Assembly: GCA_900764925.1 (NCBI GenBank)
Contig: CAAFPW010000111.1
Coordinates: 1 to 26,763, forward strand
Direction: 5' to 3'
DNA: 26,763 nucleotides
Source of the DNA: Fusobacteriaceae bacterium
GTDB lineage: Bacteria; Fusobacteriota; Fusobacteriia; Fusobacteriales; Fusobacteriaceae
The notes beneath the pieces were generated by a model. The model worked only from the letters and a program-made list of their open reading frames with translations. It was not told where the DNA came from and ran no database searches. This document shows positions 17,219 to 23,812 of the stretch, piece after piece (position 1 is the stretch's first letter; every line of letters starts with the position of its first letter). A program made the translations under genes and the position numbers.

Positions 17219-17221
17219 CAA

Positions 17222-18421
17222 TTATTTTCTTAAAAGGCTTTCTATTTTAATAGGTAGTCCAAATAGATTTATAAATCCTTCTGCATCTTTTTGATTATAT
17301 ACTGTATCTTCATCAAAAGTAGAGAAATCTTGAGAGTATAGTGAGTATTCAGAATCCATTCCATTTAAAATTATATTTCCTTTATATAGTTTTAAATTAA
17401 CAGTTCCTGTTATATACTCTTGAGTTTCCTCAACAAAAGCTGAAAGAGATTTTCTATATTTTGTAAACCATTGTCCATTATAGATAAGTTTTGCCATATC
17501 ATGAGAAAGTTTCATTTTAGCTTGAAGAGTATCTCTATCTAAACATAGTCTTTCTAGTTCTTCATGGGCAAAGTATAGTATTGTTCCCCCTGGAGTTTCA
17601 TATACACCTCTTGATTTCATTCCAACAAGACGGTTCTCTACTAAGTCTATAACTCCTATACCATGTTTAGCTCCTATCTCATTTAGTTTATCTATTAGAG
17701 TTACTCCATCTAGTTCCTCTCCATTTAGTTTTGTAGGTACACTTTTTACAAATTCGATAGAGATACACTCAGGTGTTTCACTAGCTTTTTCTAAAGGTAA
17801 TACCCATTGAAGAACATCTTCATATTTAGGAGAGTTTGATGGTGATTCTAACTCTTGTCCCTCATGGCTGATGTGGAAAAGATTTTCATCTCTACTATAT
17901 GTTACTCCCTCTTTAAAAGGTAAGTCTATATTGTGAGATTTCAAGTACTCTATCTCTTGTTTACGAGATTTTATATCCCAAATTCTCCAAGGTGCAATTA
18001 TCTTCATATTTGGAGCTAAAGCTTTCACTCCCAACTCAAATCTCACTTGGTCATTTCCTTTTCCTGTTGCACCATGTGCTATATAGTTAGCTCCCTCTTT
18101 TTGAGCTATCTCAACTAATGCTTTAGCTATTACAGGTCTAGCTATTGATGTTCCTAATAGATACTCATTTTCATATTTAGCCCCTGATTTTAGCATTGGA
18201 AATATGAAATCATTTACTAATTCAGCTTTTTTATCTACCACATAAAACTTTGAAGCTCCTATGGCTAAAGCTCTTTTTTCTACCTCTTCAAAATTATCTT
18301 TTTGTCCCACATCTACTGATACAGCTATTACCTCTACATCATTGTAATTTTCCTTTAACCATGGTACGATAACTGAAGTATCAAGTCCTCCAGAATAAGC
18401 TAATACTACTTTCTCTTTCAT
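17222..18421 (-). CDS. argG: Argininosuccinate synthase
   Basis: This enzyme joins citrulline and aspartate using ATP to give argininosuccinate, the penultimate step of arginine synthesis. The 399-aa length is typical. The N-terminal ATP pyrophosphatase loop AYSGGLDTSV (residues 8-17) is intact, as are the GKGNDQVRFE and SRDENLFHIS blocks. GGAGAGGG precedes the ATG. It follows the amino-acid-binding protein by 35 nt in the same direction and probably shares its transcript and attenuator-like leader. argH (argininosuccinate lyase) is not in this window; the operon ends at the strong terminator after argG. Confidence 0.97.
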   Translation of the reverse strand: MKEKVVLAYSGGLDTSVIVPWLKENYNDVEVIAVSVDVGQKDNFEEVEKRALAIGASKFYVVDKKAELVNDFIFPMLKSGAKYENEYLLGTSIARPVIAKALVEIAQKEGANYIAHGATGKGNDQVRFELGVKALAPNMKIIAPWRIWDIKSRKQEIEYLKSHNIDLPFKEGVTYSRDENLFHISHEGQELESPSNSPKYEDVLQWVLPLEKASETPECISIEFVKSVPTKLNGEELDGVTLIDKLNEIGAKHGIGVIDLVENRLVGMKSRGVYETPGGTILYFAHEELERLCLDRDTLQAKMKLSHDMAKLIYNGQWFTKYRKSLSAFVEETQEYITGTVNLKLYKGNIILNGMDSEYSLYSQDFSTFDEDTVYNQKDAEGFINLFGLPIKIESLLRK

Positions 18422-18456
18422 TTAAAATCCCTCTCCTTTGTTCTACCTATCATTTT

Positions 18457-19185
18457 CTATTTTTCTGTAAAATATTTTTTTATCAATTTATCATAAGTTC
18501 CATTTGCTTTTAATTCAGTTAAAGCTTTATCTATCTCCTCTACAAGAGCTGTATCATTTTTTCCAACAGCTATTGCATACTCTTCTTTTGCTACATCTGT
18601 ATTTATTAAAGCTAGTTCTGGATTTTGTTTTGCATAATTTTTAGCTGGTTCAGAATCTAGTACAACAACCTCTACCTTTTGAGCTTTTAGAGCCATTATA
18701 GCCTCTGATGTAGCATTGTATCTGTGAACTTTAACCCCTTCTATCTCACTTACAGCTATATCTCCTGTATATCCTAAAACAACCCCAACATTGTGTCCTT
18801 TTAATTCTTCAAATGATTTTACAGCTGGATTTTCCTTGTTCACTAACATCATTTGATTTGATTCATAGTAAGTTTGTGAGAAATTTACAAATTTCTTTCT
18901 CTCTTCAGTAGCTGTCATACCAGCAATTATTACATCTAATTTTTTAGCTTGAAGAGCTGGAAGTAATCCATCAAAAGCTATATTTTTCCACTCAATCTCT
19001 TTTCCCATAAGTTTAGCTATCTCTTCCATTAAATCCACATCAAATCCTACAATCTCCCCATCTTGTAGATATTCGAAAGGTTGGAATTCAGCATTTGTTC
19101 CGACATAGAGCTTCTCTGCTCCAAAGCTAAGTCCTGATACAGCAAACATCAACATAAAAACTACCTTTAAAAATATTTTTTTCAT
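18457..19185 (-). CDS. Periplasmic amino-acid-binding protein (SBP family 3), probably for a basic amino acid
   Basis: The 242-aa protein has a classic signal peptide (MKKIFLKVVFMLMFAVSGLSFGA, cleavage near residue 23) with no lipobox cysteine, so it should be free in the periplasm. The mature part is a type II two-lobe binding fold: YVGTNAEFQPFEYLQDGEIVGFDVDLM, then DVIIAGMTATEERKKFVNFSQTYYES, and the C-terminal LTELKANGTYDKLIKKYF. This matches polar amino-acid binding proteins (ArtJ/HisJ/GlnH-like). Co-transcription with argG suggests arginine or a related basic amino acid; this is inferred. No permease or ATPase gene is adjacent, so it must partner with an ABC transporter encoded elsewhere. 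GGAGGAG lies just upstream of the ATG. Confidence 0.88.
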   Translation of the reverse strand: MKKIFLKVVFMLMFAVSGLSFGAEKLYVGTNAEFQPFEYLQDGEIVGFDVDLMEEIAKLMGKEIEWKNIAFDGLLPALQAKKLDVIIAGMTATEERKKFVNFSQTYYESNQMMLVNKENPAVKSFEELKGHNVGVVLGYTGDIAVSEIEGVKVHRYNATSEAIMALKAQKVEVVVLDSEPAKNYAKQNPELALINTDVAKEEYAIAVGKNDTALVEEIDKALTELKANGTYDKLIKKYFTEK

Positions 19186-19227
19186 AAAATCTCCTCCTAA
19201 AATGTTTTATTAGTTTTATATAGTTAA

Positions 19228-19267
19228 ATAAAAAAACAGATTAACATCTTTTGAATGTCAATCTGTT
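19228..19267 (-). terminator. Intrinsic terminator in the leader of the binding-protein/argG operon (attenuator)
   Basis: In leftward RNA AACAGATTGACAT (19267 to 19255) pairs with ATGTTAATCTGTT (19247 to 19235) as a continuous 13-bp stem with one G·U, followed directly by about seven T. On the opposite strand the G·U is an A·C mismatch, so the element is oriented leftward. It stands about 45 nt before the binding-protein start codon and downstream of the promoter at 19519-19547, so it must be conditionally bypassed. Confidence 0.85.
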
Positions 19268-19283
19268 GGTAACAAAATATATT

Positions 19284-19335
19284 GTGATTTTTCAAATATC
19301 TAAATACTCCCCAATAGATAGATATATAATATCAC
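19284..19335 (-). promoter_or_regulatory. Nested stem preceding the attenuator terminator
   Basis: In leftward RNA GTGAT (19335-19331) pairs with ATCAC (19288-19284). Inside it ATATCT (19325-19320) pairs with AGATAT (19301-19296), enclosing a loop with TTGGGGAG. CTATTGG in that loop can also pair, with one mismatch, with CCAACAG at the start of the terminator arm. This is a plausible antiterminator or sensor element. It matches no riboswitch or T-box consensus I know (no TGGNACC). Confidence 0.4.
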
Positions 19336-19373
19336 TTTTTAAATTATATCAAGAAATATCATACATCTAGGTA

Positions 19374-19487
19374 TTAAAAAATATTCCTTTTAGAAGAATC
19401 AGCAAAAACATTAACAGACTCATTACAAAAGAAATTATATATAGTTGTATTATATTTCCTGTTCCTTAGTAATGTTGTCATTAACAT
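19374..19487 (-). CDS. Upstream ORF / leader peptide of the binding-protein-argG operon (37 aa)
   Basis: This ATG-initiated ORF of 37 codons has a perfect AGGAGG 7 nt upstream, so ribosome loading should be strong. It starts about 25 nt after the predicted transcription start. The peptide begins MLMTTLLRNRK and ends SSKRNIF. Codons 8 and 10 are both AGG arginine, within CTA AGG AAC AGG AAA. Parts of the ORF sequence match terminator arms: GATGTTAAT at the start codon repeats the terminator's 3' arm, and TCTGTT at codons 24-25 can pair with AACAGA of its 5' arm. A leader peptide sensing arginine supply is the natural reading, but a small functional protein is possible. Confidence 0.6.
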   Translation of the reverse strand: MLMTTLLRNRKYNTTIYNFFCNESVNVFADSSKRNIF

Positions 19488-19518
19488 CTCTCTTCCTCCT
19501 CTACCTTGATTTGAAATA

Positions 19519-19547
19519 ATCTTACCACAATCTTATTTTATTGTCAA
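19519..19547 (-). promoter_or_regulatory. Promoter of the binding-protein/argG operon
   Basis: Leftward TTGACA (19547-19542), a 17-bp spacer ending in TGG, and TAAGAT (19524-19519). It is about 330 nt from the first structural gene. Its -35 is mirror-symmetric with the brnQ -35 (TTGTCAAT / ATTGACAA, 26 bp apart). Confidence 0.75.
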
Positions 19548-19575
19548 TAATTTTTTATTTTATTTTTATTTTAAA

Positions 19576-19604
19576 TTGACAAGAACAGTATCTTTCTATA
19601 AAAT
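19576..19604 (+). promoter_or_regulatory. Promoter of brnQ
   Basis: TTGACA (19576-19581), a 17-bp spacer and TAAAAT (19599-19604), 31 bp before the ATG. There is no room for a leader element on this side. Confidence 0.75.
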
Positions 19605-19635
19605 ATACTCATAATAAGTATTTTAGGAGGGGTAA

Positions 19636-20910
19636 ATGTATAGAAAAAAAGATGTAATCATCACAGGGTTTGCTCTATTTGCAATGTTATTTGGTGCTGG
19701 AAATTTGATTTTTCCACCTATGGTTGGATTTATCAATGGAGATGAATGGACTCCCGCAGCTATTGGATTTATTTTAACAGGGGCTGGTTTCCCACTTTTA
19801 GCTATATTCACTTCAGCTTTTGCTGGAAAAGATTTGGATAGTTTTGCAAAAAGAGTCTCTCCTATCTTTAGTAAATTTTTTAATGTCGCTCTAATATTAG
19901 CCATTGGACCACTTCTTGCTCTTCCAAGAACAGGTGCAACAGCTTTTGAAATGATATTTTCTAAAGATAGTGGTAACTACAATATGTATAAAGTTATCTT
20001 TATCATTGTTTTCTTTGGAATCTCACTACTTTTTTCTTTAAAATCTAGTAAAGTAGTTGATAGAGTTGGAGCTATCTTAACTCCTATTCTTTTGATAGTC
20101 CTAGCTATCATAATCTTCAAAGGGGTTTTCTTTCCAATTGGAGAAGCTGTTTCTTTTCCTAAGACAATCACTCCTTTCAAGTATGGATTTTTAAATGGTT
20201 ATCAAACTATGGATACACTAGCTGCTATTGTTTTCTCTGATATCATCTTAAAATCTATAAGAAAGGGAAGAGAGTTATCACAAAAGGATGAGGTTTCATT
20301 TTTAATTCAAGCTAGTATCATTGCAATTGGTGGACTTGCCATTGTCTATGGTGGACTTGGATTTATAGGTAGTACAGTAACAGGAATTTTACCAGCTGGA
20401 CTTGGAAGTGTTGATCTTCTTACTTCTGTTGTTAAACTTTTACTTGGAAACTTTGGAAAGGTAGTTTTAGGAATCTGTGTAACAGGTGCTTGTATCACTA
20501 CAGCCATTGGACTTACTGCCACAGTAGCAGATTATTTTAGTGATCTTACAAAAATCTCATATGAAAAATTAGCTGTAATAACTACTGTTATCAGTATAAT
20601 TTTTGCTATGTTTGGTGTGGATATAATCATAAAACTTGCTGTACCTGTGTTAGTTTTCCTATATCCTATTGCCATTGCTTTAATATTTTTAAATATCTTT
20701 AAAAACAGTATCAAAAATGATAATATTTTCTTAGGAACTGTCATTGGAGCTGGAATTGTAAGTGGTTATGAAGCTCTTCAAGCTATGGGATTACAACTTG
20801 CTTTTCTTGATACAATCTACTCTGTTCTTCCATTAAGTTCTTTAGGATTAGCTTGGGTTTTACCAGCAATAATTGGAGGAATAGTATTTAAGTTTATTCC
20901 CAAAAAATAA
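19636..20910 (+). CDS. brnQ: Branched-chain amino acid:cation symporter, BrnQ (LIVCS) family
   Basis: The 424-aa inner-membrane carrier imports leucine, isoleucine or valine with a cation. The family hallmarks are the N-terminal ITGFALFAMLFGAGNLIFPPMVG, PRTGATAFEM at about 95-104, the YQTMDTLAAIVFSDIIL segment, and GACITTAIGLTATVADYFSDL. About 12 membrane spans and normal length. AGGAGGGG precedes the ATG. It is monocistronic, divergent from the binding-protein/argG operon and convergent with eutP, with a hairpin between. Confidence 0.95.
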   Translation: MYRKKDVIITGFALFAMLFGAGNLIFPPMVGFINGDEWTPAAIGFILTGAGFPLLAIFTSAFAGKDLDSFAKRVSPIFSKFFNVALILAIGPLLALPRTGATAFEMIFSKDSGNYNMYKVIFIIVFFGISLLFSLKSSKVVDRVGAILTPILLIVLAIIIFKGVFFPIGEAVSFPKTITPFKYGFLNGYQTMDTLAAIVFSDIILKSIRKGRELSQKDEVSFLIQASIIAIGGLAIVYGGLGFIGSTVTGILPAGLGSVDLLTSVVKLLLGNFGKVVLGICVTGACITTAIGLTATVADYFSDLTKISYEKLAVITTVISIIFAMFGVDIIIKLAVPVLVFLYPIAIALIFLNIFKNSIKNDNIFLGTVIGAGIVSGYEALQAMGLQLAFLDTIYSVLPLSSLGLAWVLPAIIGGIVFKFIPKK

Positions 20911-20959
20911 AATAATTAAATAAATCTTAATTTTAAAATTTTTTATAGAGTATATAAAT

Positions 20960-20996
20960 AGAGCAAGTTAGCTAGGCCATACTTGCTCTTTATTCT
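20960..20996. terminator. Terminator between brnQ and eutP
   Basis: AGAGCAAGT (20960-20968) / ACTTGCTCT (20981-20989) form a 9-bp stem with a 12-nt loop, followed by TTATTCTTT rightward and ATTTATATA leftward. The core AGCAAGT/ACTTGCT recurs in the aroA terminator at 23456-23502. Confidence 0.7.
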
Positions 20997-21025
20997 TTGA
21001 ACGAAAATTATTCTTTTCTTCAATT

Positions 21026-21448
21026 TTAATTATTCAATTCTCTTTTTAATTCATTTAGTCCCTCTTCATCATCAAAACCAATGTGAAAAATCTTCTCAGC
21101 TCCAGCTAATTTTAGCCACTCTTCACAGATTTTAGCATCTTGTATTTTATCCATTTTTGTGACTACTCCCAAGACTGTTTTTCCCATAAACATAGTTGAG
21201 ATACTTGGCGGAAAAAGTGTTTGAGTATCATCACCACTCTGAATCAATACTACTTTTTCCACATCTGAAGAAGTTATCAAAAGATTTCTTAACATCATCT
21301 TATTCTCTAAATATTCACCTGGAGTATCTATATATCTATCGCTATATGATACCATTTGAGTCTTTTGATAATTTACCTCTCTTCCTTCTAATCTCTGAAT
21401 CAGTGTTGTCTTTCCACTCCCTGTCTTCCCTATTAACATTATTTTCAT
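21026..21448 (-). CDS. eutP: EutP/PduV family GTPase-like protein
   Basis: The product has 140 aa. A Ras-like P-loop GKTGSGKTT lies at residues 7-15, with G3 DTPGEY and G4 TKMD all visible. EutP/PduV proteins accompany ethanolamine and propanediol microcompartment operons. Their role is uncertain; acetate-kinase activity or shell association has been proposed for members. I start it at the ATG at 21448 (MKIMLIGK), with GAGGT upstream and one base after the eutS stop. A GTG seven codons earlier would overlap eutS. It is the last gene of the operon chorismate mutase-eutS-eutP. No other eut gene is in the window. Confidence 0.88.
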   Translation of the reverse strand: MKIMLIGKTGSGKTTLIQRLEGREVNYQKTQMVSYSDRYIDTPGEYLENKMMLRNLLITSSDVEKVVLIQSGDDTQTLFPPSISTMFMGKTVLGVVTKMDKIQDAKICEEWLKLAGAEKIFHIGFDDEEGLNELKRELNN

Positions 21449-21449
21449 A

Positions 21450-21791
21450 CTATGACCTCGTACAATCACAAATTGAAAATTTTAGAGTATTTTCTAAAAA
21501 GTTTAAAACACTTTTAATAGAAGTTTCTACACTTGAAACATTTCCATTGATTACTAATGTTCCACTGAATCTGTCTAAGAATCCTATCTCAATATTTCCT
21601 GCCTTAGTTGCTACATCAGCTCCTATAATTGCTGCCTCTCCTGGAGTTATTGTAAGTATTCCAATAGCCTGTGTAGTTTCAAGATTTAGCCCCAATTTTC
21701 TACAAATATCCTTGTCTGGATGTGCTATCACATGTGCCAATGTGACCTGTTTCCCTGGTACATATTCCTGTATAACCCTATTTTTCTCCAA
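21450..21791 (-). CDS. eutS: Bacterial microcompartment shell protein, EutS/PduU type
   Basis: This 113-aa single BMC-domain protein has the EutS/PduU circular permutation. The N-terminal RVIQEYVPGKQVTLAHVIAHP, followed by GILTITPGEAAIIGADVATKAG and IGFLDRFSGTLVINGNV, matches EutS nearly word for word. It would form hexameric shell tiles. The start is a TTG (21791-21789) inside the end of the chorismate mutase gene, preceded by AAGGGGG. The overlap of 14 nt implies translational coupling. The length is complete for the family. Confidence 0.93.
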   Translation of the reverse strand: MEKNRVIQEYVPGKQVTLAHVIAHPDKDICRKLGLNLETTQAIGILTITPGEAAIIGADVATKAGNIEIGFLDRFSGTLVINGNVSSVETSIKSVLNFLENTLKFSICDCTRS

Positions 21792-22077
21792 TTTTAATCC
21801 CCCTTTTTTTATCTAGAATCTCTTTTTGATACTCCTTTGATATTTTCATCATATTAACTATGAAATCTACATAATATTTTTCATACTTCTTCTCAGATAT
21901 TAAGGCTCTATTTTTCTCAATTACCTCTTGCTCTCTCCCTGAATCTAAAATCTCCATACCGTTCTCTATCTTATAATCAATAACATCTTCAACAGCTTTC
22001 ATTCTCTCTTGAAAAAGTTTGGCTATCTCTCTATCCACTCTATTTATCTCTGCTCTTGCTCTCTCTAATTTATTCAC
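21778..22077 (-). CDS. Chorismate mutase, AroQ class
   Basis: This 99-aa all-helical enzyme converts chorismate to prephenate, the first committed step to phenylalanine and tyrosine. Typical AroQ features are RAEINRVDREIAKLFQERMKAVEDVIDYK, with catalytic-type Arg, Arg and Lys, then the SGREQEVIEKN loop, and a C-terminal Gln in KEYQKEIL. The start is GTG with AAGGAG 8 nt upstream. It is a stand-alone domain, with no prephenate dehydratase or dehydrogenase attached. It is divergent from aroA, the preceding step but one in the shikimate pathway, and overlaps eutS downstream. Confidence 0.87.
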   Translation of the reverse strand: MNKLERARAEINRVDREIAKLFQERMKAVEDVIDYKIENGMEILDSGREQEVIEKNRALISEKKYEKYYVDFIVNMMKISKEYQKEILDKKRGIKIGEK

Positions 22078-22098
22078 TTCATTATCTCCTTTTTCCTA

Positions 22099-22107
22099 AT
22101 TATACCA
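22099..22107 (-). promoter_or_regulatory. Extended -10 promoter of the chorismate mutase-eutS-eutP operon
   Basis: Leftward TGGTATAAT, 22 bp before the GTG. The -35 region is poor. No tandem hairpins of the ANTAR/EutV antiterminator type are visible in the 90-bp divergent spacer, so classical ethanolamine control is not apparent. Confidence 0.55.
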
Positions 22108-22166
22108 CTATTATTTTATAAAAAAAAGTTGTAAAATATAAAAAAATATTTTTTAAGGAGTAAATT

Positions 22167-23429
22167 ATGAAAGTTAAAATATATCCATCTATTTGTACGG
22201 GGGAAATTACCCTTCCCCCTTCTAAAAGTATGGCTCATAGAGCTATTATCTGTGCTTCTCTTGCCAATGGAAAAAGTGTAATAGATAATATTGCCTATTC
22301 AGATGATATTATAGCTACAATCGAGGGTATGAGAAGATTGGGAGCAGAAATTAAAAAAGAAAATAACCGTTTAGAGATAGTTGGAATCAAAGATTTTTCT
22401 CAGTTCAAAAATCAAACTATTGATTGTAATGAATCAGGTTCAACTTTGAGATTTTTTATTCCTATCTTCTCTCTAACAGAAAAGAAAATAGAATTTAGAG
22501 GAAAAAATAGATTACTTCAAAGACCTCAGCATATCTATGAAACTATCTTTAAAAACCAGAATCTATACTATTTTCAGGACAATTCCAAAATTGAGATAGA
22601 GGGAAAATTAAAATCTGGAGAGTACATAGTTGATGGAAATATCAGTTCACAATTTATAAGTGGATTACTCTTTTCTCTCCCACTACTTGATGGAGACTCC
22701 ATTATAAAAATCAACCCTCCTTTTGAATCTAAATCATATATTGATTTAACTATTGATATGTTAAAAACTTTTGGAGTAGAGATTAATTTTTTAGATAACT
22801 TAACCATCTCTATCAAAGGGAATCAAAAATATATCCCAAATAACTATACTGTGGAGGGAGATTTTTCTCAGCTTGGATTTTTTGCTGTCCTTGGTTCACT
22901 AAATAATTCTATAACTTGTAGAGGATTAAAAACAGACTCTAAGCAAGGTGATAGAGAAATTATAGATATAATAAATAGATGTGGACTTAAAGTTGAAGAG
23001 ATTACTGATGGGTATAAATTCTTTAAAGGAACACCTTTAGGTTGTGATATAAATCTTGAAAACTGCCCAGACCTTGGGCCTATATTAACAGTTCTTTCTA
23101 CCTTTGGTAAGGGGGAGTTTAAAATCTACAATGCTCAAAGATTAAGGCTTAAAGAAAGTGATAGAATTGAAGCTATGGAAACTGAATTAAAAAAACTTGG
23201 TGTAAAAATTCACTCTGATGAAAATAATATATATATTCAAGGTAAGGAAAGTTATATCTCATGTGGAGAAGTTTTTGGGCATAAAGATCACAGAATTGTT
23301 ATGAGTTTAGCTATTATGGCTACCTTGTTAGATAGACCACTTGTTATTGATGGGGCTGAAGCTATCAATAAATCTTATCCTAACTTTTTTGAGGATTTAG
23401 AGAAATTAGGAGTAAAAATAGAAAAATAG
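22167..23429 (+). CDS. aroA: 3-phosphoshikimate 1-carboxyvinyltransferase (EPSP synthase)
   Basis: This 420-aa enzyme joins shikimate 3-phosphate and phosphoenolpyruvate to EPSP, the sixth step to chorismate. Active-site blocks are all present: LPPSKSMAHRA (16-26), DCNESGSTLRFF (from 86), the EGDFSQLGFFAV aspartate region, CPDLGPIL, RLRLKESDRIEAM and GHKDHRIVMSLA near the C-terminus. The NESGSTLR form of the NAGTA motif is usual in clostridia and relatives. AAGGAG precedes the ATG. It is divergent from chorismate mutase and ends in a hairpin shared with the convergent orphan gene. Confidence 0.96.
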   Translation: MKVKIYPSICTGEITLPPSKSMAHRAIICASLANGKSVIDNIAYSDDIIATIEGMRRLGAEIKKENNRLEIVGIKDFSQFKNQTIDCNESGSTLRFFIPIFSLTEKKIEFRGKNRLLQRPQHIYETIFKNQNLYYFQDNSKIEIEGKLKSGEYIVDGNISSQFISGLLFSLPLLDGDSIIKINPPFESKSYIDLTIDMLKTFGVEINFLDNLTISIKGNQKYIPNNYTVEGDFSQLGFFAVLGSLNNSITCRGLKTDSKQGDREIIDIINRCGLKVEEITDGYKFFKGTPLGCDINLENCPDLGPILTVLSTFGKGEFKIYNAQRLRLKESDRIEAMETELKKLGVKIHSDENNIYIQGKESYISCGEVFGHKDHRIVMSLAIMATLLDRPLVIDGAEAINKSYPNFFEDLEKLGVKIEK

Positions 23430-23455
23430 ATTAAAAATTCTCATTTAACAAATAA

Positions 23456-23512
23456 GGAGCAAGTCAGACTCAGTTTATCATCAAACTTTATCTACTTGCT
23501 CCAATATTTTTT
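23456..23512. terminator. Terminator between aroA and the orphan gene downstream of rnr
   Basis: GGAGCAAGT (23456-23464) / ACTTGCTCC (23494-23502) form the outer stem, with an inner AGTTT/AAACT hairpin, and AATATTTTTT follows rightward. It ends 8 nt from the stop of the leftward orphan gene, so it probably serves both. The core stem matches the one at 20960-20989. Confidence 0.75.
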
Positions 23513-23783
23513 AATCTACTATTAAATTTCTCAATACTAATTCTACTCTCTTATTTTCAAATTCAAAATAGAAGGTACCAGATTTTAATACTCCCTCTTT
23601 TTCTAATTCACTATCTGCAAATTCGAATAAAACTTCATTTAAAATCAAGCTGTATTTTCCAACCTCTGTTGGAATTAAATCTATTTTTGAAATATTAGAA
23701 CTTGAATAGGTCATCTCTTGACTCTCTATTATCATATTTTCAATATTCTCTCTATTTTCTAATAAAATCTTCTTCAATGTCAT
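23511..23783 (-). CDS. Hypothetical protein downstream of rnr (90 aa)
   Basis: I do not recognise this protein. It is a soluble acidic protein with an N-terminal helix (LKKILLENRENIENMIIES) and then alternating hydrophobic strands (GKYSLILNEVLFEF, GTFYFEFENKRVELVLRNLIVD). This suggests a small alpha-beta or beta-sandwich fold with no signal peptide or membrane span. It begins at an ATG preceded by GGGGTGG, 29 nt after the rnr stop, and probably shares the yqeK-rnr transcript. Codon use is like the neighbours', so it looks native. Confidence 0.7.
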   Translation of the reverse strand: MTLKKILLENRENIENMIIESQEMTYSSSNISKIDLIPTEVGKYSLILNEVLFEFADSELEKEGVLKSGTFYFEFENKRVELVLRNLIVD

Positions 23784-23812
23784 TTTTTTACCACCCCTAT
23801 ATTTGTATCTTC

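Noticed and set aside
19200..19510. T-box or known riboswitch in the argG operon leader
   Set aside because: No TGGNACC antiterminator sequence and no conserved lysine, SAM, glycine or guanidine riboswitch core could be found; kept as an orphan attenuator.
21196..21816. 206-codon plus-strand ORF
   Set aside because: It is antisense to eutP and eutS, both of which have clear family motifs; the translated ORF has no recognisable domain.
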